64,000 nt of DNA from Chaetorhynchus papuensis. Its lineage: Eukaryota > Chordata > Aves > Passeriformes > Rhipiduridae. The stretch is from NCBI GenBank assembly GCA_013396525.1, contig VWYX01000694.1:124001-188000 (forward strand). Direction: 5' to 3'. The position numbers and the translations under genes were made by a program. Of this stretch, positions 1 through 13,200 are shown piece after piece. The notes beneath the pieces were generated by a model. That model did no database searches, was not told where the DNA came from, and saw only the letters and a list, made by a program, of their open reading frames with translations. Positions within the stretch are counted from its first letter, which is position 1; each line of letters opens with the position of its first letter.

Positions 1-3000
1 TTTACTTCAGGTACTTTTCCAGCTGTGTGCATGTGTAAAAATAGGTTATGTACTTACACTATGCATAAAAGTTATCCATAAATAACCTTCTCATTTGGTT
101 AAGAAAGAACCCTCATATAATACACACATCTCTCTCTTTTGCATGTAGCTTTTGTAATCCGTGCCTTGGCTATTATCCTGTATCTTATTTTAATGAATAT
201 ATTTCAAGTTAAATATCTTTCTTGCTTGATCATCTTCCTCCATGGTTTGCCTTTCTTTTTTAAAGTTTTCTCTTCCAGGCACAATGTATAGCTATCTCAA
301 GCTATATTGTAGCTGAGAGTCTTTGGCTTTCACTTCTTGTGATTACCTTCTTATACCTGTGTTCAGAGAGTATATTCCATGCTTTGTCATATGCTAAGCA
401 GCCAGTCAGATGAAAAACATGAATCACCAAACAAACTGGTACTTAAAACCAGGAAAATCAATGTTGCACTTGATTATCTGTACTCTCATTTAACCCTAGG
501 TGATACTCTATTAGGTTCTGATTGAAGCTTCCAGCTAGTGTGTAGGCACCCCAGGAAACAATTAGTGGAGAGTAAGTCTGTACTCTTCCCCAGAATGAAA
601 ATACCATCTCATCACTGCAACATAATACTACTTACTATTGGTGTTCCATCTCAGCTGATAAAAAGAATGCTCAGTTGCATTTAGATAAACTTCAATGTAT
701 CATGAAGGTTCTAAAATTCAGTGCCTTAGAAAGGCATTTTTCTAATGATGTCATAACAATTTTTGGTTTTCTTTACATCAAACTGCCAACCAGTGGCGGA
801 AAAAAGATAACTGCATAATGCTAATATCACTGTGGTGTCCTAAAGATAATTCATGTTTGATCAAATTTAGATGTAACAAGTTCAACTGTTCTTCCTGTAC
901 TAAAATCAGCAGCAGAGTTTCCAATGGGATTGGGGCAAAGCAGCTGAGTCACTTATTGAAAGCTGTAATTTTTAGGAAAAAAAATAGAGCTCAGACTATG
1001 ATATTATCCCATGACTGAATATAGGGGAAAACTAAGCCTTTCTGTCTTTTTTGTACGATTGCAGAGTGGTGAAATTCTCAGAGGATTAAAGGACAGATCT
1101 GAGCAGATATTTCCTGAGAGAAGGGTGTTAGTTTTATGAATCTAAATATAGAGTGAACAGACTGCATAAGAGTCACTCCTAAACTCAGAATGAGAGAATT
1201 ATAGTCACCAGGAGTAAAAACTTGCTATTTGTTTAACATCAAAAGAGTCCTGACCCATGCCAGAAAGAAAGAAACCAGAAAGAATCCATTTTCAGAAAGT
1301 CGTATTATTCACTGACAGGAGCTCCTAACATAGACAGAAGTATGTGCCCTGCCATGTGAGAATGGATTTCTTACACAGAAGTTAGATATGTATAGAAAAT
1401 GAGATGATGAGAAAATGCAACTTTTTGAGAACCCAAAATTCAAAAGATTAGCTGCAGACACTGGATGTAAACAAAAACCATTCCTCTCCAAAACTGTTTT
1501 TAAACAGAGAGGCAGATTGTATTCCAAAGCTTTTCAAACTTCTTTTCTCACTTAACATCCATTTCCAGGATGCTTATTACCAGGAAGAATAGAGCAAATT
1601 CATCTTATTTTATCCTTCCTCCTCTTCAGGGCAAGAATTATTCTTCATGAGGTTTTGTTCTTTTATGCTGACTCCTGCATCTCCTTGGTTGGTATCGGCT
1701 CTCACTGAGCGTTATAGTAAAGCTCAGGTGGGTTACTTGAGAAGAGCCTTGTGGGGAGGCCTTGGCCTTTTGATTGCAAAGCAGCCTGCAAAGAAGGTAC
1801 TGTAACTTTGCACAGCTTCTTCCCCAGGGGGAAAAAACCTATAAAGAAGGCCCTAAAATGATGAGTGTGAGAAACTCCCTTTCAGTCTAGAGGGAGGGTG
1901 GTTACTTCACAAGCTGGTGGTCTTCCCTTTTGTGCTGCCAACAGCTATTTCTCTTCTACTGACAAGACAGAGAAACCAGGACTGTTCCTACACTTACTGC
2001 TGTCCCCATTCCTTTTTTCATACTGTGGGGAATCGGGCAAGAAGCTCGTCCCTCTCATTAAATGCAGAATTTGTCTGCCTGGGGCTGAGTGGAGTGATGT
2101 TCTCTTGAACATACTCCACTGCACTAAACCACTGCACTCAGGAAGGGCTTTTGAGTTGTATCCCTTTGAAATAAAAGGGTTGTTCCCTCTCTACCAAGAG
2201 GGGTTTTCTCCAACTCCAACAGCATGGATCACTAGTGGGTTTTGTGTAAGTTGCTAGTTAGGGAACAGTTAGAGAGAATTATTTACCTTAAGGAAAACTC
2301 AAATAAAAATCCTTTCAAATCAAAAAGCCATGTCTGTTCTTTAATAATCTTTTTTTTTTTTCTAACTATAGTGACAAAATTTAAAAAAAATAATGATGAA
2401 AAGATAATGGGGAAATACTGAGATGGTGAAGAAAATAGTTTGATGGTCTTAATAAGTCATATCACTGCTTTGCTCACCATCTTTTTCAGTTTCTTATTAG
2501 CAGACAAATGGACATACACTCAGGAGCATTTCCTCACACTGGCTTGTAGCAGAGCTCTAGGTTCAGCTGCTTATGATCCCTCAGCCAGTCCTCTTCTCTG
2601 CCTTTGGATAAGTAACTTCTCAGGATGCTATTGCAATGCTTGGATATTTGGCCATTTCCAAAAATAATCCCTTGTAAATGTCCAAGTTTGTAAAGGAATA
2701 ATTTCAAACTATGAATCACTGAGATGTGCTACAAGGGGAAAACAATGGCCCCAGTTACCTTTAAATTTATGGCTAAAAAGCTATAAACCCAAGGCTTGTA
2801 GAAACAGAATTCTAATTTGGTGAAATACTCCAAAGCCAAGATGGAGAGAAAGGACAAGAGCTGCCTCTGAGCAGCTTCTCATCAAACAGCTGAAGCTGCT
2901 GTCTGTGGTTTGGGGTGTTGAGCTGCAAATCTCTCCTGTGCTGCTCCCAGGAACTCAAGTCTTCAGCCTTCTCTCCCACTCAGTGTTTAGCAGAGCAAAG

Positions 3001-5407
3001 ATGGGACACTCACATCTCCTGGGAAGCATTCAGATCTTCTTTAATTCCCAGCAGACGCAATCAGCACTGGCACTGGTGACCATGACTTGGGTGTGTATTT
3101 CAGGCATGGTCTTATGTGGCATCTTCTGCTTGCATTGCCTGCTATATCCTCAGCATCTAAGCTGCCATCATTAAGGCAAATGAGAAACTGCTCCTCCAAA
3201 ACGAGATTCTTTTTCACTGCCTCCATATTTTGGTAGTAGCATCAGCCACAGCCTAGTCAGTTTTAATGAGATTGTTGACATCTTCAAATGGAAAAATAAA
3301 ATAAAATAGCTCTCCTGGCTACAGAAACTGCTATGATTTACGTTGAAAAAGCTCAATAGGCCCCATGACTATGGCAGAGCATTTGAATTACTGCTGCACA
3401 CCACTCTTCTTCAGCTTCGTCCGTGAATCTCAGGTAAAGGCAGGGAAATGTCACCCTATTTAATTACCTGTTTATATGTGCATGTGTTTTTCTCAGGAGG
3501 AACACATTGTGATGTACCTGCCACAGAGCACAGAGCCAGGACATAAAGTTTTACAATCCTTTTTATCCTCTCTTCTTTAGATCCCCCAAAAAATATTCTT
3601 ACACATTATTTTTCCATTTTGTCTTCTTAATGTTTTTTCCTCCTCTCCCGGCCATAGTGGGATTATCTAACCTGTTCTTAATTTTTTTATTAACTACACA
3701 TGTTTTTGTACATTGTTACATATAGGTTGTTTTGCAATCTTTTCCAGCACTACACTTTTGTAGATGTATATATTTCTTCCTGTCCTGGTATTCTTTAAAC
3801 CTTCTTAAAATGTCCCTAACTGACATCACCACATTTTTAAAGTGCACAGAATGCCAAGTGTGAGCATTTTTCTGTAAGCATATTTTACAAATACATTACT
3901 GTGCATGGAGAAATGGGGTTTTTTCTTCCATTATTACACATTTTTCATACATGATACAATACGATTACATTTACAGGGACCTGAGGGTCCAGTGTGTTAA
4001 TTCCTGGTGGGTGCTAGTGAATTCTAGGGAATGTGCAATCAGAAAAGACCAAAGCTTTTAATATACTTCATATAAATGTGTGGTTACTGAAATACATATG
4101 ATTTAGTTGAATGTGCAATTACTACTTGTTTGAATGGCATACCTGATTTTATCTATCTTTAAGTAAATGTTAGGAGATCTGGAAAGTAACCCATGAAATG
4201 AGGTTAGGATCGCTGAACTGTTTTAGATAAAACTGGATGGAATATTAGATTAAAGCAAAAGTTTTCAGTCACATTGTTCACTAGCTGAAAATCAATTTTT
4301 GCATGACCTAAACAGTCTCCCAGTGGGGAACTAAGTTCAGAAAAAAAATTCCTTCAGGAAAACTGAGGATCTTATAATATTCTTTTTCATATTTCTTGCA
4401 GCATTTTCAAAGTGAAAACATTTTCTCTTCAAACCCTCATTTTAGATCATGATAAACAAATTAAAATTTAAGAAAGAGATACCCAGTGCTAATACAAAAG
4501 CGCAGCTTTAAATTCTAAAAAAAAATGGTTTTGCTTTTTCTTTAATCTAGTGATGAGTTGGAGGAGGAAAGCACCTTATGCAAACTACGTTTTATTTGTT
4601 GCTGGCCGGTTTATGGTTTCAGTCACTAGCCCAAAATAATCAATTATTTCTGAAGTTCCATCTTTCCAAGAGTTATGATGAAAAACAGCTTAGCATATTG
4701 AAGATTTTCATTCATTCCTACTACCATGGACTTCTGTGTTCATACAGAATTTGGAAAATAGCAGGAGGAAAGCTGACTGTCTTGCTTTTAAGTATGGAAC
4801 TAGAAGGATGTGCTTGAGAAACTCATGAGATGACCCATTTTTACTAGACAGAGAAAACTTGTCAAAGTTGACCAAAATAAAAAAACCAACAACAACAACA
4901 GTAACAAAAACAAAACCCACCCCAAACCCAAAACATTGCAAGACCTTCAGAGAAATATTCAGAAGGCCTCATCCTGCTATAACTGATTCCTGAGCTTCCC
5001 AGCTATTAAGATTCTGCCACCTTTGATGAACTTGTTTCATTTAAGCAGAAAGAATCTCTTCCTGTCTCTTCTCCCAAGAGGAATCAGCTGTAGGGAATAA
5101 TATAAAGTGTTAGGTTGTTTTATGTCAAGATTTTTGGCAGGAAGTTCAGGTTAATTATTCTATGTGTTTTATCACATTCCTCAGGAAAAGAAATGCCATT
5201 TTAGAAAGCGTTCTTGGTTCATGATTCTGAAGTGATTTTAAAAATGCTATAATAAGAAGTCTGTTTCTTTACTCTTTTTTTTTGTGTTTTTGTCCAACTA
5301 AATACATTGTTTCAGCCACTGGAAAGAAGAGAGAGAGAAAAAAATCAATAACAGGAGTTCATCATATAATTTCCTTGTCAGCCTATTCAGAAGTAAGCTG
5401 TCAGGTT
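1..5407. other. Intergenic sequence, no gene recognised
   Basis: AT-rich sequence far upstream of STAC. Open frames are short (at most 119 codons, around 1,898-2,257) with no recognisable protein motif. One A/C-only low-complexity patch lies at 4,871-4,934. No RNA gene or repeat family was recognised elsewhere. Confidence 0.6.
4871..4934 (+). repeat. A/C-rich low-complexity tract
   Basis: CAA/CAAAA/CCCA units (including CAACAACAACAACA) with almost no T or G. It resembles the larger A/C tract at 5,408-5,590 in composition. Confidence 0.8.
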
Positions 5408-5590
5408 AAAAACAAAAGAAAGAAACAAAACAAAACCAAAGAAAACAAAAAAAAATCCCACAAACAAACAAACAAAAAACCCCCAACCAACCAACCAATG
5501 GAAAAAAACCCCAAAGTGCATTCATTCTGGCACAAAAAAAAAAAACAAACAAGAAAAAAACCAAACCAAAACAAAACGAAAAAAAACCCC
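5408..5590 (+). repeat. A/C-rich low-complexity tract, about 180 bp
   Basis: A degenerate run of AAAC, CAAA, CCAA and poly(A) units with strong strand asymmetry, broken by a short ordinary segment near 5,515-5,530. Long open frames here (Lys/Asn/Thr-rich on +, Phe/Leu-rich on -) are compositional artefacts, not genes. Confidence 0.85.
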
Positions 5591-5894
5591 ACTAGAAGAG
5601 CTGATCTGGGACTTAGCTGTTTGTATCCTTGTGGCTGTGAATCTGTAGAAGTGAAAAGTGCTTTGACATTTCGTGGTAGCGATGGTGTCTACATAGTCCT
5701 GTGAAGACATCCCGAGCAGCAAGTTCAAGGCCAAACGCCTCAGCTGTCTGCCTGCTGTCAAATTCTGGGAGCTGTCATGCAAGCCCATCACCTGGCATGC
5801 TGGGAGTCCACAGAGGATGTTTTTGGTGCACCTGCCCCCCTTGTGCTGGCAGTGGGAACTGGTGTGAACAGCGTGGCTGAAGACAGATGCGAAA

Positions 5895-5953
5895 GGCCCC
5901 TGATGATCCTTGTGGCTCCCTTCCAACTCAGATTATTCCGTGATTCTGTGATG
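5895..5953 (+). repeat. CR1 LINE 3' tail fragment
   Basis: Contains CTGATGATCCTTGTGGCTCC, CTTCCAACTCA and the terminal CCGTGATTCTGTGATG, matching the end of sauropsid CR1 elements (GATGATC..., CCCTTCCAAC, then ATTCTGTGATTCTGTG). Only the last 60 bp or so survives recognisably; the left edge is uncertain. Confidence 0.8.
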
Positions 5954-8900
5954 CTCCTCCCTCCGAGGGCTGTGCGGTCCTGGAGCACAGCCATGGAGCA
6001 CAGACCATGTCCCTGGAGAAACCCTGGGCTGTACCACCCTTTGCCTTACTGGGCAACCCTGGGGCTGTGGCAACAGCAGGGCAACACTGTTAGAGCTGTG
6101 CCTTTTGCAGGCACCTTTCCTGCTGCCCTCGCCACAGAACAAACATGTCACATCCACAGGGGACACCTGAACCTGGACCTTCTCATCCTCATCAGCTAAG
6201 CCCAAACCACAGGGTCTTAATAGTTTCAAACAGTTTTCCTTCTGGCAAAGAGCTACAGAAAAAGTTTAATCATTATGGTCTTTCCTGATATGGAAGCAAT
6301 CCCTCTTTATCTAAACTGGCAGACTGTTTTTGTTTTTCCTTTCATTGGTTTAACGACAAACTAATTAATTTTTAAAGTGCTTGTATCTCTTGCGTGTTTT
6401 AGTGGTTCTTTAGATGTTTGTGAATCTCATCTGAGCACAAGTTAGGTGGTCCTCATATTCCAGGCCAGATTCTGCAAATTGGTTTAATTCGCAGTAAGTA
6501 TTTAGGCACCAGGCTAAGAGTCTGGATTTTCAAGAGAGCTCAAGAAGCTAGACTGTGTAGATGCTTAAAATTCCACCACAAATGATACAGCAGTAAGATG
6601 CTGAGAGTTCTCTAGTTTTCAAAACAACATACAAAAAAAAAGTTATTTGTCTTAGTAAGAGAAGAGAGAATTTGAAAAATCATCCTATATTTGCAGACAC
6701 TAATTCCTGGAAGTGGCACTGCAAATACTCCTGGATTTATTGTTCAATATATTCAGTGAAAACCCAATTCTTCCTATCACTAATAGAGAATTGCAAGTCT
6801 TGTGTATTCTGCCGGCAGAGAAAGTTTATCTGCCTTTCTTATCAAGTTTTCTAGATTTTACTTTTCAGAATTTGAGTAAAACTTGTTTTTCAATCCAAAA
6901 TAATGTTCAGGCGAATGCATTTTCACTTCTAGTTTAATTGGAGGCCAGCATGTCTGGTTGGCTTTGTTTGATGGATTTTTCAGTTCCTTGAAGTTACAGT
7001 GGTTTGTGATGTCTTTTACTTGTAAGTAAAGGCACAGCCAGCTTTTTTCCAGGCCTTGTTATTCTATTATAAAGTTACATAAAGGACTCAGTCCCTATTG
7101 GTAATGAGCAACAATCAATACTGCTGTGTAACCAAGTCAACACCTTCTGCTTCCTATCTTTTCATTTTGTCTTCAAAGTCCCCTTCTCTCTGCAAGCATT
7201 CTGCTTGTGCTAAACAGCTGCTGGTGTTGAGTGGATACAGAAACAGTGAGGTTGGCCTACAAGGTCATTTGGATCTCTAACTCATCCCTGTGAGGGCAGG
7301 GCTTTAGCATAAGCCATGCCCAAGGTACTGGATTAGGTTTGCACTTGGGATCATTGGCTGAAAGGGTCCTGGTAGTGGGCTGCATGGGTAAGGAAAAGCT
7401 GTGCAAGTACAGATGCTGGCTGGAGTTAATGACTCACTTCTTTCCGAGCACGATGCGCCACAGTCTAATGTGGTTTGCAGCACTACCTGAGAGACCCATG
7501 GGTATTGTGCCAACATTGAGATAAAAATTGAGAGAATGGTTCTTCAATTCCACTTACAGAGGGGAAGGTTTCAGCTGTGTATTGAGGAAATGTGTTATTT
7601 CCACAAAGTGGTAGCATTAAGGAAAGGTCTCCATCAAACATCTAAAATGCCCTTTATACAGCTGGGAAAGAATGAGGACTGGAGAAATGGAGAGGAAACG
7701 TAGAAAATTGAATTAGGAGATTTAAGACCCAAACTGAGCAACATATTTTTTCCCTTTTCAGCAAATTAAAGAGATAATTTTGAAATCCCTAATTCCTTTC
7801 CATCTTTCCCCCTTTCCTCTTAAGAAGAATCAGTTTGTCTTACATGCACACTCAGGAACTTTGTTCTGTTTCTTTGTAGTCTCTGGTGCATTCAGGACCC
7901 CTGCCTTTCATTCTTACAGGTGACATTAACAGCCATTTGTCAGGAATCTTTCTGTAGTGACATCCTCACAGAAACACTGCAAGAATTCTGCTGATCAGGT
8001 GAGAATTATCAAGCAGCACAGAAGGCAAGCATTCCAAACTGGAGTCAAAGCTGCAGTGAAACATTTGCCTCAAGCTGAAATAAGCCAGGTAGACTACAAG
8101 TAAAACAATCACATGGTGCAGACACATGCTGAGTAGATGTAGCATTGTGATTTTACCATAAAATCTTCCCCACTTCATGGTGTAATGTAAAAAAAAAGCA
8201 TGAGCTACTCAGCACTACCATTCTCTTCTCTCTCATAGCAGATTGATACCCTGTACTGCCTCAGGGCTCCCCTGGTATCATCCTGGTCCACATAATAGAA
8301 AGCCACTTAGAATGACTCACCATCTAATATGCCCACATTCTATATACTCACTATCTTTCTGATTTCAGTAAGATTTCTTTTTTTATTTATTTTAAAGTCC
8401 CACTGTTTTCTTTCCCTCCCCTCTTTGTTTTTAACCCAAACTATTAGCTTTCGGAGTTTTCTACAAAGTGCCCAGCAAGGTAGCACGGGTGAAACATGCT
8501 GAGCTCCAGCTGAAATTAATAAGAGGACTTTTCATAACAACAGGAATCCTGGCATGCACTTAGGAGCCTGTGAACTAAATGGTGGCTTTTAAGCCAGGCT
8601 CCTGGTGTCTAATTCCCTGCAGGCAGTGGGAGGGTAAGATTTTAATCTCCATCAAAAGCACTCTCCTTGGCCTGGGTGTGGACCTGTTGAGTGGGTGGTG
8701 AGAAGGGAAGAAAGCCCTGTCGCTTCTCCAGATTTCCGTAAGCTTCCTGCTTCCCCTTCATGACAGAAACAATGAAAGAATAGTTTCTGAATGACCTAAA
8801 ATATAGGAATTGCTCTTGTCTGAGCTCTCCAACTGGCTGGTTGAAAGGAGGAAAACTGTGCAACTGAGAGATGTCAGAAGGGTAGATGAGGTGGTTTTTC

Positions 8901-10240
8901 TTTTTTTTGATTGGAAGTATAGAGGCATAATAGCACTTGAGCATATATCTTTCTGAATTATGTTAGTCCTATTAGACTGTCCTTGTACAGTCTTGCTGTG
9001 TAAGTTGTTTCAATTGTGCACCAAAGGAGGAAAAAATATATATAAATACCTACCTTTACCACCTTTGACCCTGCTGACCATATATAAGGAGATCCTAGCA
9101 TTTGAGAGCAATTGGATTTATTCTGGTCATACTCTAAATATATGAGAGTAGTAGCTGTTTCTATGATTCCCATTCTTAAATGTTGCAGCACTACCTGAAA
9201 GGACTCAAAGTTCAGTGTAAATGTTATGTGCTGTCTGCTCTGTGTTGATATTAGGGTGGCATATTCCCCAGTAGCAAAGTAAATAATTAGCACATGAGAA
9301 GTAGTTATTTTTAATAATCAGCCTACAGTGGCAGTTTGTCCAACATAAACCTATTGGATCTGTATGCCTAGGCAGCATATACAGTCATTGGGGCCATGGC
9401 CTCAAAAATTCTAATACAGGTAGGATAAGGGTGGTTGCTAAGTGGCTGGAAATCTGGATCCTTGGAGGAAGAGATGATTCTATAGTTGTGCTTCTACCTC
9501 AAATTCACCAATGATCAAATTAGCTGTAGGGGATTCTCTGCCTCTGGATGTGCTGCCAGATTAATAACATTCAAAACAAAGGCTCTGAAGAACTGCAGGT
9601 AGAACGTAGTCTCTTCTGCCCTGCCATGAGAGTGGAGTTTCCTACCCATCCTAGTCAGGATGATTGCAATAATGTCTGTCTCAAGTTCTGCTTCCAGTCA
9701 GAGTGAATATGATCCAGTGAACCTGTCTGTGTAAACTGGTGCAGACCAGCTTGTCACACAGGAAAAGATAGTCTAGTTTAGCAGAGGAGGCAGTGCAGCA
9801 CCCTTAGAAAAAGTTTCCTTGTAAACCCTGTAACACAGCTCGATTTGGCTGAACAGGTGGTCTCTAACCCTCCTCCGACCTCCTCGAGAAGAGGTGAGGA
9901 TCTGGCTATCAAGATTAGGATGATGACCCCTTTTAAATTAATTCACAATGGTCCAGATAAGATTAACAAAGATGTTTTAGCCCCTGAACTTCTTGCTACT
10001 TAATGATGAAAGGAACAAAAGCACCAGCAAATTTAAAGATCACCCAGAGTCTGGAGTCACCCTCACTGAGTTGGCATTTGCCCAAATATGGGACACGGGG
10101 AGGGAGGAAGGGTACTATGGGATAGCAGTGTGGTTCAAAAGAAATACATTAATTGACTCCTTTCCTAATAGGAATAATGGGGGTGAATTTCCCTTTTCTT
10201 GAACATGCAGCTTTCCAGAATCTGTAATGCACTCTTAACA
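5954..10240. other. Intergenic sequence, little recognised
   Basis: No gene recognised. A moderately GC-rich segment at about 5,960-6,190 follows the CR1 tail. A fragment near 6,461 resembles one end of an old palindromic amniote repeat. The rest is unremarkable; open frames are under about 110 codons without motifs. Confidence 0.55.
6461..6500 (+). repeat. Possible remnant of an old palindromic amniote repeat
   Basis: AGGCCAGATTCTGCAAATT followed by GGTTTAATTCGCAG resembles the GGGCCAGATTCTG end of a dispersed palindromic (MITE-like) sequence common in bird, turtle and crocodile DNA. The match is short and from memory, so confidence is low. Confidence 0.25.
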
Positions 10241-10296
10241 GCTGCACTGGATGATCCCAGAGGGCTTTTCCAACTTAGACAATTCTGTGATTCTTA
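10241..10296 (+). repeat. CR1 LINE 3' tail fragment
   Basis: GCACTGGATGATCCCAGAGG, then CTTTTCCAACTTAGACAATT and CTGTGATTCTTA match the final 55 bp or so of CR1 (TGGATGATC, AGGG, TTCCAAC, AATTCTGTGATTCT). It is severely 5' truncated or decayed upstream. Confidence 0.85.
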
Positions 10297-13200
10297 GACT
10301 CTTTCCTTCCATCTGTAATGCAGTTATCAGATGAAAGGACAATTGCCTCGAGCTTGAAAGTGAAGCTTTCTTTACCTTAGAAGTACTATTTCTCACTCCT
10401 CTTTGCCATTATTTGAATCACTGCAACATGCAAAACTGCTAACCTTAGCTCTCCTCCTCCTAATTAGGCAACAGCATTAAAACTCTTTATTAATGCCACC
10501 CCTCCCGGGTGGCTGCAGATATATATACTTTCACGGAGTAATTGCTTTTTGGGCCTCATTTTAATTGATGTCCGTGGGGGGCCTGTGGAATTCCTCGGCC
10601 TTCATCTCCCACTGGCTCATTGTGCCTGTGACACGAATTTAGAAACAGGGAACTACTTTCCAGATCTGCATGAGAAAGAAAATGTAAGTGAGGGGGGAAA
10701 AACTAACAATAGTTAGTAGATGAGAACTAAGAGGAATTAGACTGGAAGAAAACAAAGTCTTTCACTTTGGTTCCTTCTTTTACTGGGAGAAAAAAAATGA
10801 AAAAATTTTCTGGCATTTCTGTTTTCTGTCTTTTGTCTAACATGGTGCAGCTTGTAACTAGGTTAACCAGATCCTGAAGGAACTTAAAGACCATTAAAAG
10901 CAAAGCTTAAATAAAACCTATTTTGCAAATATGACCCACAGCTTTCTAGGTCCTTGGAGTCTCAGGCAAGGAATGTAACCCAAATATGAAAGGAACTGCA
11001 TTTTCCAATTCAGACTTTGTCAACTTTAGCTCCGGAAAAAATGTTTCAGCTTTACTGAAAGTTCATATTTTATTGAAAATGGACGCTTTTTAAGGCGCTG
11101 AAAGAAACCATTTGCCTGAAGAAAACATTTCTGTCAGAGGAACTCCAAAAACCCAACAGGTTGGAAGAAGAATAAATGTTCATGCTTGATTACACAAAAT
11201 TTAGTCAGGAAGGTTTTATGCATAGAGACAATGCTTGGTTTTATGCTTAGAGTTTTTGAGATGTGTGCTTTAGCTAGATATTTCAAATTAAATGAATAGT
11301 AGTAAAATGGTAATTGTATTGTTCTTATATGTCTTCAGAGTTAATATATACTAAGATGAACGAACAAATTCATATCCATCCAAGCTATTGTTTCAGGCAG
11401 TAACTGCAGTCACTTCTACTCTGTATAGTGTTCCAATTAATGTTTTCTAAATTACAGTCATAATCATAAGGACTGGAAACTATAATTTTTCAAAAAAGCA
11501 TGCAGATACAACAGCATGAAAAGAAATTCTGTCTCATTTCAACATTTAAAAATAAATTTTGTTCAATTCTTTTTGTATTAACACAGAAATAACTTCATAA
11601 AACTGCAGGTATACAATTGACTCCTTTGGATTTCTTTTTTTCAACAACTCACGGTTTTGACAGTTTTCAATTAATTCCGCTAGAATTTAATATACATCCT
11701 TCATTCTTCTTACTCTGTTTTTCTCTGTAAGTCTAGCTACTGGAGCCAAGCTTCACCACAAGCTAAAAATTCCCCAGTGCCACACACACACAGCCAGACA
11801 AGGTTCTGCACCTGAGTGTCAGTCCATGTGACTAGTGGTACTAGTGTTTTGTTTCTTTTCTCCAACAAAAGACTGATTACTGTTGCCAGCTCTGTGCACA
11901 GTTGGGTCTTTCTGGAGAGGACAGTAGCTCCTCATCACATCTATCTAATTAGGCTGATTGGTTCACAGCGCCGAGCCAACCTGATTGAAAGGTGTGCTTG
12001 GCTCAGTGTTCTTATTTCTAACTGCCTTTTTTTTGTGCTAAATGAACCTTTGCTGAGGTCCTTTGTGAGCCACTCTGCCGGCTTGAAGCAAAGATGCATG
12101 ACCAGCGTATGCTGAAGAAGTAAAACCTGTCCTGCTGACTAGCTGTGGGTGAGCTGTGCTGCAAGTACTTTGAGGTCTTAGTTTTAAATTGTGGCTGCAT
12201 TGAGAAAAAAAAACCAGCCTTTGAACGGAGTTCAAAGATTAAGGGTTTGGATAGACATTCACAAAACAGGGATCTAAACATGGAGATTAAGCAGGCTGAA
12301 TTAACTCCTTTTCCATTTAAAGGTAGTTTGGCCATCCCAGATTGCTTTAAATCTGTATTGTAGAAGGTATAAACAAAAACCCCATGGTCCTTGTTTTAGG
12401 GGCTGTAAGCCTACAGCTGATATAGTTTTAGGCCCCAATTCTTGCAGCCCTTTCATAACTCATTGATCCCGTTCAATTCTCCTCCAGGGCTGGAGACATT
12501 TGCTTAGGACCATTGACCTCAGAAACATAACTTCCAGTGTTGCACGAGAAATAGATTTTTCTAGTAGAAGTATCATGAAAACGCGAGGAGGCTGATGATG
12601 AGTTACACTGGAGCAGCAAGAAGCATGAGACAGGGCTGTGCCCGGAATGAGCTGTCTGACTTCTGTGCTGCAAGACCAAGAGGGAAACAGGAGAGAGGAG
12701 GAGGCTGCATGGTGTGAAGCAGAATTCAGATGTTAGTTCATCTTTTACATCCTCAACTTAAGAGATGTTTAGATTCATGAGATTTATTCACCCCATAGTG
12801 GTGGCCCAGGAGCTAATTCTCTGTTGGCTGTAATTTTTGTAATCAAAATAATTATTTCAGCACACCATGCCTAGAAATGCACTTGCAGCATTCATGTATA
12901 TATATATATATATGTCAAATTGGATTTTGAACTCCCTTAAATGTGCAATTCCTCTACTCTCAAAGAAACTATAGCTCTTACATTACAGCCTTCAAGTTAT
13001 CCATTGAGTTTGACAAGCAGTCACAGGAATGCTGTGCTATTTAATATGGGCTGTGAATTTAATATGGGCAAATGTTCCTTTTTGTTGAACCTTGTAATGA
13101 AAGTGTCTCTAAATATCTCTAAACCTAAAACTATCAAGTGCTCTACTGGGTTCAAGTTCTGCTACAGTTAAGTAACAGTTAATGTCAAGTGCATCAAAAT

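Noticed and set aside
5282..5704. 140-codon Lys/Asn-rich open frame
   Set aside because: It is created by the A/C low-complexity tract, which lacks stop codons by composition.
5777..6199. 140-codon + strand open frame
   Set aside because: It spans a CR1 tail and shows no protein similarity that I recognise.
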